A stretch of 15,510 nt of DNA from positions 1 through 15,510 of the forward strand of contig JBDUDA010000042.1 in assembly GCA_040003205.1 (NCBI GenBank), read 5' to 3'. The notes under the pieces are model-generated. The model searched no databases and was not told where the DNA came from. It saw only the letters and a list, made by a program, of their open reading frames with translations. This DNA is from JALYIM01 sp040003205 (GTDB taxonomy: Bacteria; Acidobacteriota; Terriglobia; Terriglobales; Acidobacteriaceae). Of the stretch, positions 1 through 6,921 are shown piece after piece (the stretch's first letter is position 1; every line of letters starts with the position of its first letter). The position numbers and the translations under genes were made by a program.

Positions 1-797
1 CCGGAGGTATTCTCGACATCATTTTGCAACGGCTTGCGACCTACGTTGAGAAGGCTGTGAAGTTGAAATCGGCGGTTAAGTCGGCCCTCATTTATCCCGT
101 GGGCGTGGTCAGTCTTGCGGTGCTTATTGTGGCTGCCCTTCTGAAGTGGGTGGTCCCCATCTTTGCGAATTTGTTTGTAGGGCTCGGCGTGGCTCTGCCT
201 CTCCCAACAAGATTTGTGATCGGGATGAGCGCGTTCGTCGGGCAGTTTTGGTGGTTCTTCATCGTGGGCGGTTTCGGCCTATTTTTCGGAGTGAAGCAAA
301 TCCACAAGAATCCCAAGGGAAGGTATTACCTCGACTACGCGCTGCTAAAACTTCCAATTCTTGGGATCCTGTTGCGCAAGATCGCGGTGGCTCGCTTTAC
401 CAGAACGCTTGGAACTCTGATCACCTCGGGCGTGCCCATCCTGGAAGGATTGAGCATCACCGCCCGCACCTCCGGCAATGCCGTGCTGGAAGAAGCTCTT
501 CTTAAAGTGCGAAAAGCCATCGAAGAGGGACGCACGATCGTAGATCCCCTACGAGAATGCGGCGTTTTCCCCAACATGGTTACGCAGATGATCGGAGTTG
601 GTGAAGCTACCGGTGCAATGGACTCCATGCTTCAGAAGATTGCGGATTTCTACGAAGACGAAGTCGACAGCGCTACCAAAGACATGTTGGCGATGCTGGA
701 ACCGGTCATCATCGGACTCTTGGGAGTTAGCGTCGGTGGCATCGTGATCTCTCTTTACATGCCCCTATTCGCAATGATCGGTAAGTTGGCGGGCTAG
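1..797 (+). CDS. pilC: Type IV pilus inner-membrane platform protein PilC, 3' part (5' end outside window)
   Basis: The reading frame is open to the left edge (codons GGA GGT ATT CTC GAC ATC ATT before the TTG at 24), giving GGILDIILQRLATYVEKAVK, a typical internal PilC/GspF segment. The gene is therefore cut by the window, and the TTG at 24 is not its start. The visible part is the end of one GspF cytoplasmic repeat, a hydrophobic pair of segments near residues 25-50 and 67-88 (counted from the TTG), the second GspF repeat (ARFTRTLGTLITSGVPILEG, then the VGEATGAMD and YEDEVD motifs) and a last membrane segment (EPVIIGLLGVSVGGIVISLY). PilC anchors the pilus machine in the inner membrane and links the PilB/PilT motor ATPases to pilin assembly. 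GspF of type II secretion is the close alternative, but the pilS-pilR pair directly downstream favours a type IV pilus. Confidence 0.93.
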   Translation, partial: GGILDIILQRLATYVEKAVKLKSAVKSALIYPVGVVSLAVLIVAALLKWVVPIFANLFVGLGVALPLPTRFVIGMSAFVGQFWWFFIVGGFGLFFGVKQIHKNPKGRYYLDYALLKLPILGILLRKIAVARFTRTLGTLITSGVPILEGLSITARTSGNAVLEEALLKVRKAIEEGRTIVDPLRECGVFPNMVTQMIGVGEATGAMDSMLQKIADFYEDEVDSATKDMLAMLEPVIIGLLGVSVGGIVISLYMPLFAMIGKLAG

Positions 798-817
798 TTC
801 GCTGCCAGAACATCCAC

Positions 818-839
818 GGGGAGTGGCTGGGCACTCCCC
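818..839 (+). other. Perfect 8-bp hairpin between pilC and pilS
   Basis: GGGGAGTG (818-825) and CACTCCCC (832-839) pair perfectly around a 6-base loop, 21 bases after the pilC stop. No U tract follows (TCACAAAT), so it does not fit a classic intrinsic terminator. It could be a processing or 3'-end stabilising hairpin that separates pilC and pilS expression, or a weak attenuator. The rest of this 113-base gap shows no clear promoter. Confidence 0.45.
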
Positions 840-910
840 TCACAAATATCGCAGCAAACGGCTCGCCGCTTTTCCGTCCATATGCGAGCGGCGGAAATAC
901 TGGATTAGTC

Positions 911-2617
911 ATGAAATCGTTGTTCGATGAGCGGCTCTGGCTGGCCTGGCTGGTCAAAGTCCGCATCATAATCCTGACATTTCTATTGGGAATTGAGCTG
1001 GCGATCGCACAGCTTACCCCCAACCCTCTTCCGCTGCGCTTTTTTGTTCATGCGATTCTGTTCTGGTATACGATCTCCCTCTTCTACTTGTTCTTACTTT
1101 CCTTCTGGCAAGAGTATCGCCTCCAGTCCATTCTCCAGATTGTTACAGACTTGGCCATGGTCAGCCTGGTGGTCTACGCCACCGGCGGCATCGATAGCTC
1201 GTTCAATTTCCTTTATCCACTGGTCATCATTGTGGCCAGCATGCTGCTGCCCCGGCTGTGGTCATACCTCACGGCGGCCCTGGCGTTCATTCTCTACGGA
1301 ACTGTTCTCGAACTTAGTTTTTTTGGACTTATCCCGGCTTATTCCACGAGTCATCCCGGATTGCGCGCCTTGCAGGCCATCATCTGGGTAAATCTGTTCG
1401 CCTACATGGCGGTTGCTTATCTGGCAGGATTGTTGGCCACCAAACTTCGTCAGGCCGACGTGAAGCTGAGGTACACCAGCGGCGCCCTCGAGAATCTACA
1501 GGCGCTGCACGAAAATATTATTCAATCCATCAGCGGGGGCCTAATCACCACCGGATTAGACGGGCGTATAACGCTGGTTAACATTGCGGCGCAGGTTTTG
1601 CTGGAACGCAAAGAAAATGAGTTGCTCAATAATTTGGTCAGCGATTTCTTTCTTGACTTGCTGCCGCAAATCGATTCTGAGCGCGATCACGGCGAAGTCC
1701 GCTTCGTAACTCCGGGTAATTATCGCAAGACCTGCCGCGTTCGAGTGTCAATGTTGACGGTGCCGCACCGGGGAACGCTCGGGTACGTCTACACCATAGA
1801 TGACTTAACAGAAGTCCGGCGGTTGGAGCGGGAAGTGCGCATGCAGGACCGTCTCGCAGCAGTAGGACGTCTGGCTGCGGCCATCGCGCACGAAATTCGC
1901 AATCCCCTCACCTCCATTGCTGGCTCGGTCAGCATGCTCGCAGAGGTGCCCGATTTAAACAGCGAACACCGTCAATTGCTTCAGATAGTTATCCGCGAGT
2001 CCGAACGCCTGAACAATATCATTACCGACTTCCTCGCCTATTCGAGGGGAAGGCAATACCAGTTTTCCAAAGTTGATCTGCTGCCTTTGCTTGAAGATGC
2101 TCTCACTCTGCTCGAACACCGGCTTGTGGCTGAGGAGACAGGCATTCGAGTAGAACGCAGCTTCAGCGTGAAGGAGGCCTGGGCGTTGGCTGATGGTGAC
2201 AAAATAAAACAGGTTTTTTGGAACTTTTGTGAGAACGCAATACGTGCAATGAGTGGTGGAGGGACCCTTACGATTTCCGTCCAGGCTATCGAGGAAGACT
2301 GGGAAATTCGCTTCGGAGACACGGGACCGGGAATTAGTCCACAAATCATTGAAAAGATATTTGAGCCTTTTCAGTCTCAGTTCGAAGGCGGAACTGGGCT
2401 GGGCCTCGCCATCGTCTATCAAATTGTCCAGGCTCATGAGGGCCAGGTTTGGGCGAGATCGATACCGGGACGCGGTACCGTTTTTGTTCTACGCCTGCGT
2501 CGCGCCGCCACCGCAGAAGTTATCAGCAGTGGAGCGTCACCGGCATTGCTGCCAGTAAACGCGGAGCAGACCGAGCACGCGACTGCCGCAGCCGCGGGAG
2601 GAGACGCGCGTGGGTAA
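911..2617 (+). CDS. pilS: PilS-type membrane sensor histidine kinase
   Basis: 568 residues. The first ~180 residues carry about six hydrophobic segments (for example 19-35, 45-65, 76-90, 100-130, 155-175), the usual PilS membrane sensor layout. A PAS-like domain follows (~190-300, containing ENIIQSISGGLITTGLDG). The HisKA H-box is LAAAIAHEIRNPL with the phosphoacceptor at His327. The ATPase core has an N-box around Asn438/Asn442, the G1 motif DTGPG (470-474), the F-box IFEPF (483-487) and the G2 motif GGTGLGLA (493-500). By family knowledge it autophosphorylates and passes phosphate to PilR, which controls sigma54-dependent pilin genes. The gene overlaps the pilR start by 8 bases. The ATG at 911 has only a weak upstream GGA, but it places the first membrane helix correctly. 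The last ~35 residues (Ala-rich) extend past the kinase core and look like a linker without known function. Confidence 0.93.
   Translation: MKSLFDERLWLAWLVKVRIIILTFLLGIELAIAQLTPNPLPLRFFVHAILFWYTISLFYLFLLSFWQEYRLQSILQIVTDLAMVSLVVYATGGIDSSFNFLYPLVIIVASMLLPRLWSYLTAALAFILYGTVLELSFFGLIPAYSTSHPGLRALQAIIWVNLFAYMAVAYLAGLLATKLRQADVKLRYTSGALENLQALHENIIQSISGGLITTGLDGRITLVNIAAQVLLERKENELLNNLVSDFFLDLLPQIDSERDHGEVRFVTPGNYRKTCRVRVSMLTVPHRGTLGYVYTIDDLTEVRRLEREVRMQDRLAAVGRLAAAIAHEIRNPLTSIAGSVSMLAEVPDLNSEHRQLLQIVIRESERLNNIITDFLAYSRGRQYQFSKVDLLPLLEDALTLLEHRLVAEETGIRVERSFSVKEAWALADGDKIKQVFWNFCENAIRAMSGGGTLTISVQAIEEDWEIRFGDTGPGISPQIIEKIFEPFQSQFEGGTGLGLAIVYQIVQAHEGQVWARSIPGRGTVFVLRLRRAATAEVISSGASPALLPVNAEQTEHATAAAAGGDARG
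2597..2603 (+). promoter_or_regulatory. Ribosome binding site deciding the pilR GTG start
   Basis: GGAGGAG lies 6 bases before the GTG at 2610 and inside the 3' end of pilS. It supports GTG as the start and translational coupling of pilR to pilS. Confidence 0.7.
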
Positions 2618-4004
2618 CATTCTGGTATGCGATGACGAGCGCTCGATTTGCGAAATGCTGGATATCGCTTTGCGCCGCGATGGCCACCGCGTGGAAACCG
2701 TGAACTCGGGAGCCGACGCCAAGCGCAAACTTGATAGCGCTCTCTTCGACCTGATCATCACCGATATTCGAATGCCAAACATTAACGGCATTGAGGTACT
2801 GCGCCATGCCCACCAGGTTTCCCCCGACTCGGCAGTAATCCTCATGACTGCGGTGGATGACTACGAAGCGGCGGTGCAAGCAGTCAAGGCTGGAGGAGCT
2901 TCGGATTACATACGCAAGTCTCCAGCGCTGGTGGACGAGGTGAAGCTGGCCATTAAACGGGCAATGGGAAATATCGCGTTAAGCCGTCAGAACTTCGCTT
3001 TCAAGCGAGACGCTGCCACCCACAACTCGCTGGACAACATTATCGGCGTCAGCCCGGCGATGGAAAAACTGAAACAAACCATTCGCACCGTGGCGTCCAC
3101 CCAAAGTACGGTGCTGATATACGGCGAGAGTGGAACCGGGAAAGAATTGGTGGCGCGTGCGGTGCATGTCTGTTCGCCGCGATCCACCGCTCCTTTTGTG
3201 TCCATTAACTGTGGCGCATTTCCGGAGACTTTGCTGGAAAGCGAATTATTCGGATACGTCAAAGGTGCGTTCACGGGTGCCAACCAGAACAAGCGCGGGC
3301 TCTTCGAAGTCGCGGAGGAGGGCACGATATTCCTCGACGAAATCGGGGAAATGAGTCTCGCCATGCAGGTGAAACTACTTCGGGTGCTACAGGAGCGCTC
3401 CGTACGGCCCGTGGGCGGAACTGTAGAAATTGCCATTAACGTGCGGGTGATTGCTGCCACGAACCGAGACCTTGACCGCCAGGTCTCAGAGAAAACTTTT
3501 CGCGAAGATCTCTACTACCGCCTCAGCGTAATTCCCATCTCCGCCCCGCCATTGCGCGAGCGCCGGGAAGATCTTCCTCTGTTGGTAAATCATTTTCTGA
3601 AAAAGTATGCGCCGGCGGCAGGGAAGAGCATCATGCGAGTGAACGGCGCCTCGCTTGAAACCTTGAGCGGATATGAATGGCCGGGCAATGTCCGTCAATT
3701 GGAAAATACCATCGAACGCGCGGTGGCTCTGGAGACCACGGATGAACTGCAAGTCGAGCTTCCAGTTGAAAAGCCAAAAGCCAAGGCGGCTGCGGCGTCC
3801 GCTGGATGGTCGCTCGAAGTGGTTCCGAGCAGCACTGAGGCCCTCCCGGACGGGTTTGACATGGAAAAATATGTGGCGGATATCGAGCGCTCGCTGCTAC
3901 AGACCGCTCTCTCGCGCTCCAACGGAGTGCAAACCCGCGCCGCAGATTTGCTGAAAGTTTCCTACCGTTCGTTTCGGCACTTAATGAAAAAGTACGAGCT
4001 ATAA
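2610..4004 (+). CDS. pilR: PilR-type sigma54-dependent response regulator
   Basis: 464 residues from a GTG start. The receiver domain (~1-120) has the acidic pair Asp8/Asp9, phosphoacceptor Asp52 (TDIRMP), Thr80 and Lys103. The AAA+ sigma54-interaction domain (~140-375) has Walker A GESGTGKE (172-179), the GAFTGA loop (219-224) that touches sigma54, Walker B TIFLDEIGEM (239-248, Asp243/Glu244), FREDLYYRL and WPGNVRQLEN (357-366). A low-complexity Lys/Ala linker (~386-400) leads to a Fis-type helix-turn-helix (~430-460). All residues needed for ATP-driven open-complex formation at sigma54 promoters are present. An oddity is that the residue after Lys103 is Ser (YIRKSPAL), where receivers usually have a conserved Pro. 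The 8-base overlap with the upstream kinase makes PilS the clear partner. NtrC-like regulators are the general alternative; pilC upstream supports PilR. Confidence 0.93.
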   Translation: MGNILVCDDERSICEMLDIALRRDGHRVETVNSGADAKRKLDSALFDLIITDIRMPNINGIEVLRHAHQVSPDSAVILMTAVDDYEAAVQAVKAGGASDYIRKSPALVDEVKLAIKRAMGNIALSRQNFAFKRDAATHNSLDNIIGVSPAMEKLKQTIRTVASTQSTVLIYGESGTGKELVARAVHVCSPRSTAPFVSINCGAFPETLLESELFGYVKGAFTGANQNKRGLFEVAEEGTIFLDEIGEMSLAMQVKLLRVLQERSVRPVGGTVEIAINVRVIAATNRDLDRQVSEKTFREDLYYRLSVIPISAPPLRERREDLPLLVNHFLKKYAPAAGKSIMRVNGASLETLSGYEWPGNVRQLENTIERAVALETTDELQVELPVEKPKAKAAAASAGWSLEVVPSSTEALPDGFDMEKYVADIERSLLQTALSRSNGVQTRAADLLKVSYRSFRHLMKKYEL

Positions 4005-4009
4005 CCGCG

Positions 4010-4366
4010 CTACGTGGCCTTGCCCTTTAACTGCTGCTTCCATCCCAGAACCCGGGCTTTGTTTCCTTCATCCTCGGCTTCGGGAATCATCCCTTTTTTC
4101 TGATAAATAACTGACAGGCTGGTGTGCGCGAGAATATCCTCGGGATCGAGTTCCGCAATTCGCTTCGACACGACGATAGCTTCGTCGAGGCGATTTAGAT
4201 CCTGGAGGGCCCGAGATAATCCGTGCATAGCCTCAGTGAACGTCGGATCGGCCAGCAGCGATTTCTCGTATTCATCCACCGCCCGCTCGTGTTCGCCCTC
4301 CGCCACGAGATCAAGAGCGGCATAGTAATGATCTTCAGCCATCTGACGAGGATTCGAATCAGGCAT
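4010..4366 (-). CDS. Small tetratricopeptide-repeat (TPR) protein
   Basis: 118 residues, no signal peptide or membrane segment, so probably cytoplasmic. Three TPR-like helix pairs can be read: MAEDHYYAALDLVAEGEHER with the following DEYEKSLLADP, then EAMHGLSRALQDLNRLDEAI with AELDP, then AHTSLSVIYQKKGMIPEAED. The A/G/Y/P spacing of about 34 residues is typical. TPRs mediate protein-protein contact; no partner can be named. It ends 5 bases from the pilR stop in convergent orientation, so it is not part of the pil operon. The ATG at 4366 has no clear Shine-Dalgarno, but a -10-like TAAAAT lies 15 bases upstream. The second Met (residue 9) is an alternative start. Confidence 0.8.
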   Translation of the reverse strand: MPDSNPRQMAEDHYYAALDLVAEGEHERAVDEYEKSLLADPTFTEAMHGLSRALQDLNRLDEAIVVSKRIAELDPEDILAHTSLSVIYQKKGMIPEAEDEGNKARVLGWKQQLKGKAT

Positions 4367-4381
4367 GCGTGGTTGAGTTGA

Positions 4382-4387
4382 ATTTTA
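4382..4387 (-). promoter_or_regulatory. Candidate -10 box for the TPR gene
   Basis: TAAAAT on the minus strand, 15 bases before the ATG at 4366. Transcription would start about 8-9 bases before the ATG, giving a very short leader, which agrees with the missing Shine-Dalgarno. No convincing -35 box is visible. Confidence 0.35.
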
Positions 4388-4465
4388 GCACGCAGCTTTC
4401 GGATGGTTGAATTGAGCTTCAGCCGCCAAGGCGCGAACCTGAGTGAAGCGCTCTTCTAAAAGAAA

Positions 4466-4530
4466 CTGTCATCCCGACCGACCCAGTTGCTTCGCAAGGC
4501 GAAGCAATTGGCGGGTGGAGGGAACTGCTT
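4466..4530 (+). repeat. Dispersed palindromic module, copy A
   Basis: Starts with CTGTCATCCCGA and ends with GTGGAGGGAACTGCTT. Between them is a perfect 9-bp hairpin, TTGCTTCGC (4487-4495) and GCGAAGCAA (4499-4507), with loop AAG, extendable by three more pairs including one G-T. It faces copy B, so the two CTGTCATCYCGA ends form the outer inverted repeat of a 141-base unit (4466-4606). It closely matches copy C in reverse complement, including the same hairpin arms and the following GCTTTTCTT. Confidence 0.75.
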
Positions 4531-4550
4531 TTCTTCTGATCGCGTACAGG

Positions 4551-4606
4551 CACAGCAGGTCTCTCGACTGCGCAAAGCGTCCGCTTTGCTCCGCTCGAGA
4601 TGACAG
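4551..4606 (-). repeat. Dispersed palindromic module, copy B
   Basis: Read on the minus strand it begins CTGTCATCTCGAG and ends GTCGAGAGACCTGCTGTG, with an internal hairpin of GCAAAGCG-type arms (4572-4579 and 4582-4589 on the plus strand). It aligns over its full length with copy E (11748-11804), with one single-base indel and a run of GCAGTCGAGRGACCTGCTGT that differs at one base. It is convergent with copy A. Confidence 0.75.
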
Positions 4607-4642
4607 AGATTTAAGTTAGACCGGGTGGGGCGCGCACACCGC

Positions 4643-4648
4643 TATACT
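4643..4648 (+). promoter_or_regulatory. -10 box of a likely leaderless promoter for the Trp-rich small gene
   Basis: TATACT ends 8 bases before the ATG at 4657, so transcription would start at or within a few bases of the A of the ATG. No Shine-Dalgarno could fit between them. The -35 region is weak: TTAGAC at 4617-4622 would need an over-long spacer. Confidence 0.5.
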
Positions 4649-4656
4649 GAAATCCA

Positions 4657-4890
4657 ATGCTCTACATCCTCCGCTTCCTGTGGAATGCCACCAAGGGCCA
4701 CCGCCTCACTCCCTGGCGCAGCCCTTACTTACTGTGGCGGATCGAAACCTACTGTGGAGTCAAAATGCAGCAAATCGGCTTTCTGGAATTCTGGGAATTC
4801 GGCTGGCGCGAGCGCGAGAGCTTGTGGCGGTTTCTAAAGTGGACGGCGGAAATGGAACACTACGTCCATCCGAAAAGCAAGATTGGCTAG
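4657..4890 (+). CDS. Small tryptophan-rich hypothetical protein
   Basis: 77 residues; I cannot name its family. It has 7 Trp (residues 9, 20, 27, 46, 50, 57, 62) plus many Phe, Tyr and Arg, in a pattern of short amphipathic stretches such as RFLWNATKG, TPWRSPYLLWRIETY and FWEFGWRERESLWRFLKW. There is no signal peptide and no stretch long and uncharged enough for a clear membrane helix. The conserved-looking composition, a -10 box directly before the ATG and an end that meets the next gene's stop exactly argue that it is real rather than a chance frame. Two other open frames over the same bases lack such support. The stop TAG (4888-4890) overlaps the stop of the minus-strand SAM hydrolase within the palindrome CTAG. 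Its role is unknown; peripheral membrane or nucleic-acid association is only a guess. Confidence 0.65.
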   Translation: MLYILRFLWNATKGHRLTPWRSPYLLWRIETYCGVKMQQIGFLEFWEFGWRERESLWRFLKWTAEMEHYVHPKSKIG

Positions 4891-5717
4891 CTACCGTTCG
4901 TGGCGGCAGCTGCGCCTTCCAGAACCAGGTTGACCTCACTGCCTTTACCGCTACCGGTCAATTGCAGAGCTGAGGCACGATTCGCGGCGATTTCCAGGTA
5001 GCCCATGCTTCCCACAATCGCGAATATCTGCTTGGGATTACCATCCGCGTAAGCCGATTTCATTTCGGTGATCTCGCTTTTTCCGATGGTGATTTTGAAA
5101 GCCGGAGGGGTTTCCTGAAATAAAGCAGGAACTTCCTGCTCGGTGAAATTTGTCACCAGGTTGCCGAACCGGTCCACTTTCAAAACCACTCCTCGCATGC
5201 TGTTAGGTGCTAGCGCCTTCGGCTTAGGCGCATTGAAGCGTACAAAGTCGGTGATGGGTTCGCCAAATTTTCCTGAGTCCACGCCCTTTGCAAGGTAGGC
5301 GCTCACAGGCGCAAAGATATCGCGCGCATGAAAAGTCTTGCTGATTGGGGAAAGGAAGTAGTGGTCCGACGTAATCTTTTGCACGTTCAGACGCTCTTCG
5401 CGGCTGTAGACAAGGGAAAGCACTCCATTATCAGGCGCAACAAAATGGTGCTTTTCACTGCTGGCAATAATTGGACGGCGCGCGCTGCCCACTCCCGGAT
5501 CCACCACAACCATGTGAACGGTGCCGGCAGGAAAATACGGGTAGGCTTGGGCAATCATTAAAGCCCCATCGAGTACGTCAAAAGGCTGAACCGAGTGGCT
5601 GATGTCAACGATTGAAGCTTCCGGAACAATCTCCAGAATTACGCCTTTGAGCGTCCCCACAAAGTGATCGTTGAGTCCGAAATCAGTGGTCAGGGTGATA
5701 ATTGGACGATGCGCCAA
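4887..5717 (-). CDS. S-adenosyl-L-methionine hydrolase (adenosine-forming), SAM hydroxide adenosyltransferase/DUF62 family
   Basis: 276 residues, cytoplasmic. The family cleaves SAM with hydroxide to adenosine and L-methionine. Diagnostic motifs are LTTDFGLNDHFVGTLKG (9-25), VDPGVGSARRP (72-82) and FHARDIFAPVSA (129-140). Asp73, Arg80 and His130 sit at the spacing of the Asp-Arg-His set known for the archaeal hydrolases, so hydrolase activity is more likely than the fluorinase/chlorinase activity of relatives. The C-terminal beta domain (~170-265) contains RFGNLVTNF, as usual. I take the TTG at 5715-5717 as start because a GAGGA lies 4 bases upstream and the conserved N-terminus begins right after it; the next Met would remove the first motif. 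The last ~15 residues (Gly/Ala-rich) look dispensable. It lies 101 bases behind the DUF4097 gene and is probably co-transcribed with it. Its role in the cell, SAM turnover or adenosine supply, is not settled for the family. Confidence 0.9.
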   Translation of the reverse strand: MAHRPIITLTTDFGLNDHFVGTLKGVILEIVPEASIVDISHSVQPFDVLDGALMIAQAYPYFPAGTVHMVVVDPGVGSARRPIIASSEKHHFVAPDNGVLSLVYSREERLNVQKITSDHYFLSPISKTFHARDIFAPVSAYLAKGVDSGKFGEPITDFVRFNAPKPKALAPNSMRGVVLKVDRFGNLVTNFTEQEVPALFQETPPAFKITIGKSEITEMKSAYADGNPKQIFAIVGSMGYLEIAANRASALQLTGSGKGSEVNLVLEGAAAATNGS

Positions 5718-5721
5718 TGTT

Positions 5722-5726
5722 TCCTC
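5722..5726 (-). promoter_or_regulatory. Ribosome binding site deciding the TTG start of the SAM hydrolase
   Basis: GAGGA on the minus strand with a 4-base gap to TTG (5717-5715). It is the only Shine-Dalgarno-like element near the conserved N-terminus. Confidence 0.55.
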
Positions 5727-5818
5727 GCTATGAAGTACGCAAATTCTGAAAGTAACGTGTCGGCGAGGAGCGCGTCAAGGTACTCAAGTAACAAAGCCGC
5801 AACGAGTTCGTATTCGAT

Positions 5819-6841
5819 TTATTGAATCAGAATATCTCCTGAGCCAGTCCGTACGTTCACGGGAACGCCGCCGCCTCCGATTTTGCCTATTACTTCTTTG
5901 CGGCCCATAGTCCCTTGAGACGTGATGGGCTGTGAGACTGTAATCGAGCCGGAATTGGTATGGGCATCCAAGTCAAAAGCCGAGGAAGAAGCTAGCCGCA
6001 ACTTAACGGTGCCCGAGCCGGTGTTCACCAGCCATCCTCCGGTGGGTTCACCATCTGCGTGGATCGTGCCGCTGCCAGCCCTGGCATCGAGCGAGCCCCG
6101 CAAGCCGCGTAAATCCATGCCGCCGGAACCAGTGCTGACTCGGACCGTGCCGGGGGCAGTCTGTTGCAGAGTTACATCGCCGCTTCCGGTATTGCCCTCA
6201 AATCCGCCCGCGACGTCGATTGCGTGAATCGAGCCACTGCCGGCCCGGCAGCGAACGTTGCCCTTCACGCGCTCAACGTCGATGTTCCCGGAACCCGTTT
6301 CGGCCCGAACGGTTTCGGCAATATTCTCGATCTTGACGTTACCCGAGCCTGAGTCTACGTCCGCTGGACCCTGAATCCCTGCAACGGTCTGATTTCCTGA
6401 TCCGGAGTGAGAGTGCAATCGCGTTTCTGCCGGCACAATCAGTTCGTAGCTGACGGATACGTTGTGCATTAGCTCAGAGTCATTGATTCGGCCAATATGG
6501 ATGTCGTTGCCACTCTGCTGAATGGGAGGGTGGGCCTCGATCCGTTTGATTCTTTCCTCGGCGTTGCCGCCGAACCATTCCGTCGCTTTTATTCGTCCGG
6601 TAATTTCAATGTGACTGGAAGAGCCGGTTCGTATCTGGACGTTTCCCGAGCCCGTCGCCAGATCGAGATCCACCGGCCCATTCACCTCCAGGCTGCGCTG
6701 AAACGATCCCTCGGCATAAGCCATCGCTAATGGGTGCTGGAGACAAATCAGGCCCAGCAGGAAAAAAGCGAACAAAACGATGGCGCGAACTGGGTGAGCG
6801 TTGTTTCTCAAGCCAACAAAGTTGGTGGATGAAAGTTTCAT
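5819..6841 (-). CDS. Secreted DUF4097-type beta-repeat protein
   Basis: 340 residues from the ATG at 6841. A Sec-type leader (charged start, hydrophobic 20-36, likely cleavage after AYA at ~43) exports it. The mature part is built of short beta-strand repeats, each carrying a GSG turn followed by an alternating strand (GSGNVQI, GSGNVKI, GSGNIDV, GSGSIHA, GSGDVTL, GSGGMDL, GSGTIHA, GSGTVKL and others): ten GSG turns plus one NSG at roughly 20-residue spacing. The last turn ends the protein (GSGDILIQ). This is typical of the DUF4097 family, related to DUF2807 adhesin-like domains, and predicts a right-handed beta-helix or beta-solenoid. Function is unknown for the family; an envelope or surface role is inferred. 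GAGGAG 3 bases before the ATG decides the start; a GTG at 6913 would add 24 residues ahead of the leader and is rejected. It lies 80 bases behind the HlyD-type adaptor. Confidence 0.85.
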   Translation of the reverse strand: MKLSSTNFVGLRNNAHPVRAIVLFAFFLLGLICLQHPLAMAYAEGSFQRSLEVNGPVDLDLATGSGNVQIRTGSSSHIEITGRIKATEWFGGNAEERIKRIEAHPPIQQSGNDIHIGRINDSELMHNVSVSYELIVPAETRLHSHSGSGNQTVAGIQGPADVDSGSGNVKIENIAETVRAETGSGNIDVERVKGNVRCRAGSGSIHAIDVAGGFEGNTGSGDVTLQQTAPGTVRVSTGSGGMDLRGLRGSLDARAGSGTIHADGEPTGGWLVNTGSGTVKLRLASSSAFDLDAHTNSGSITVSQPITSQGTMGRKEVIGKIGGGGVPVNVRTGSGDILIQ

Positions 6842-6844
6842 GTT

Positions 6845-6850
6845 CTCCTC
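6845..6850 (-). promoter_or_regulatory. Ribosome binding site of the DUF4097 gene
   Basis: GAGGAG on the minus strand, directly followed by AAC and the ATG at 6841. It decides between this start and the upstream in-frame GTG at 6913. Confidence 0.65.
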
Positions 6851-6921
6851 ATCAAGAATAGTCGGTACGACATTCGGGTAAGAGACGGAGAGATAAAGAC
6901 AATCCGCCCCCACCCGAATTT

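Noticed and set aside
24..797. TTG at 24 as start of a complete pilC
   Set aside because: The frame is open to the left edge and the upstream codons encode GGILDII, part of the conserved PilC sequence; the gene is truncated by the window.
1955..2437. 160-residue minus-strand open frame opposite pilS
   Set aside because: It lies fully within the HisKA/ATPase coding region of a clear gene and shows no family motif; an antisense shadow.
6842..6913. GTG at 6913 as start of the DUF4097 gene
   Set aside because: It would put 24 extra residues before a signal peptide, and the strong GAGGAG sits at the ATG at 6841.
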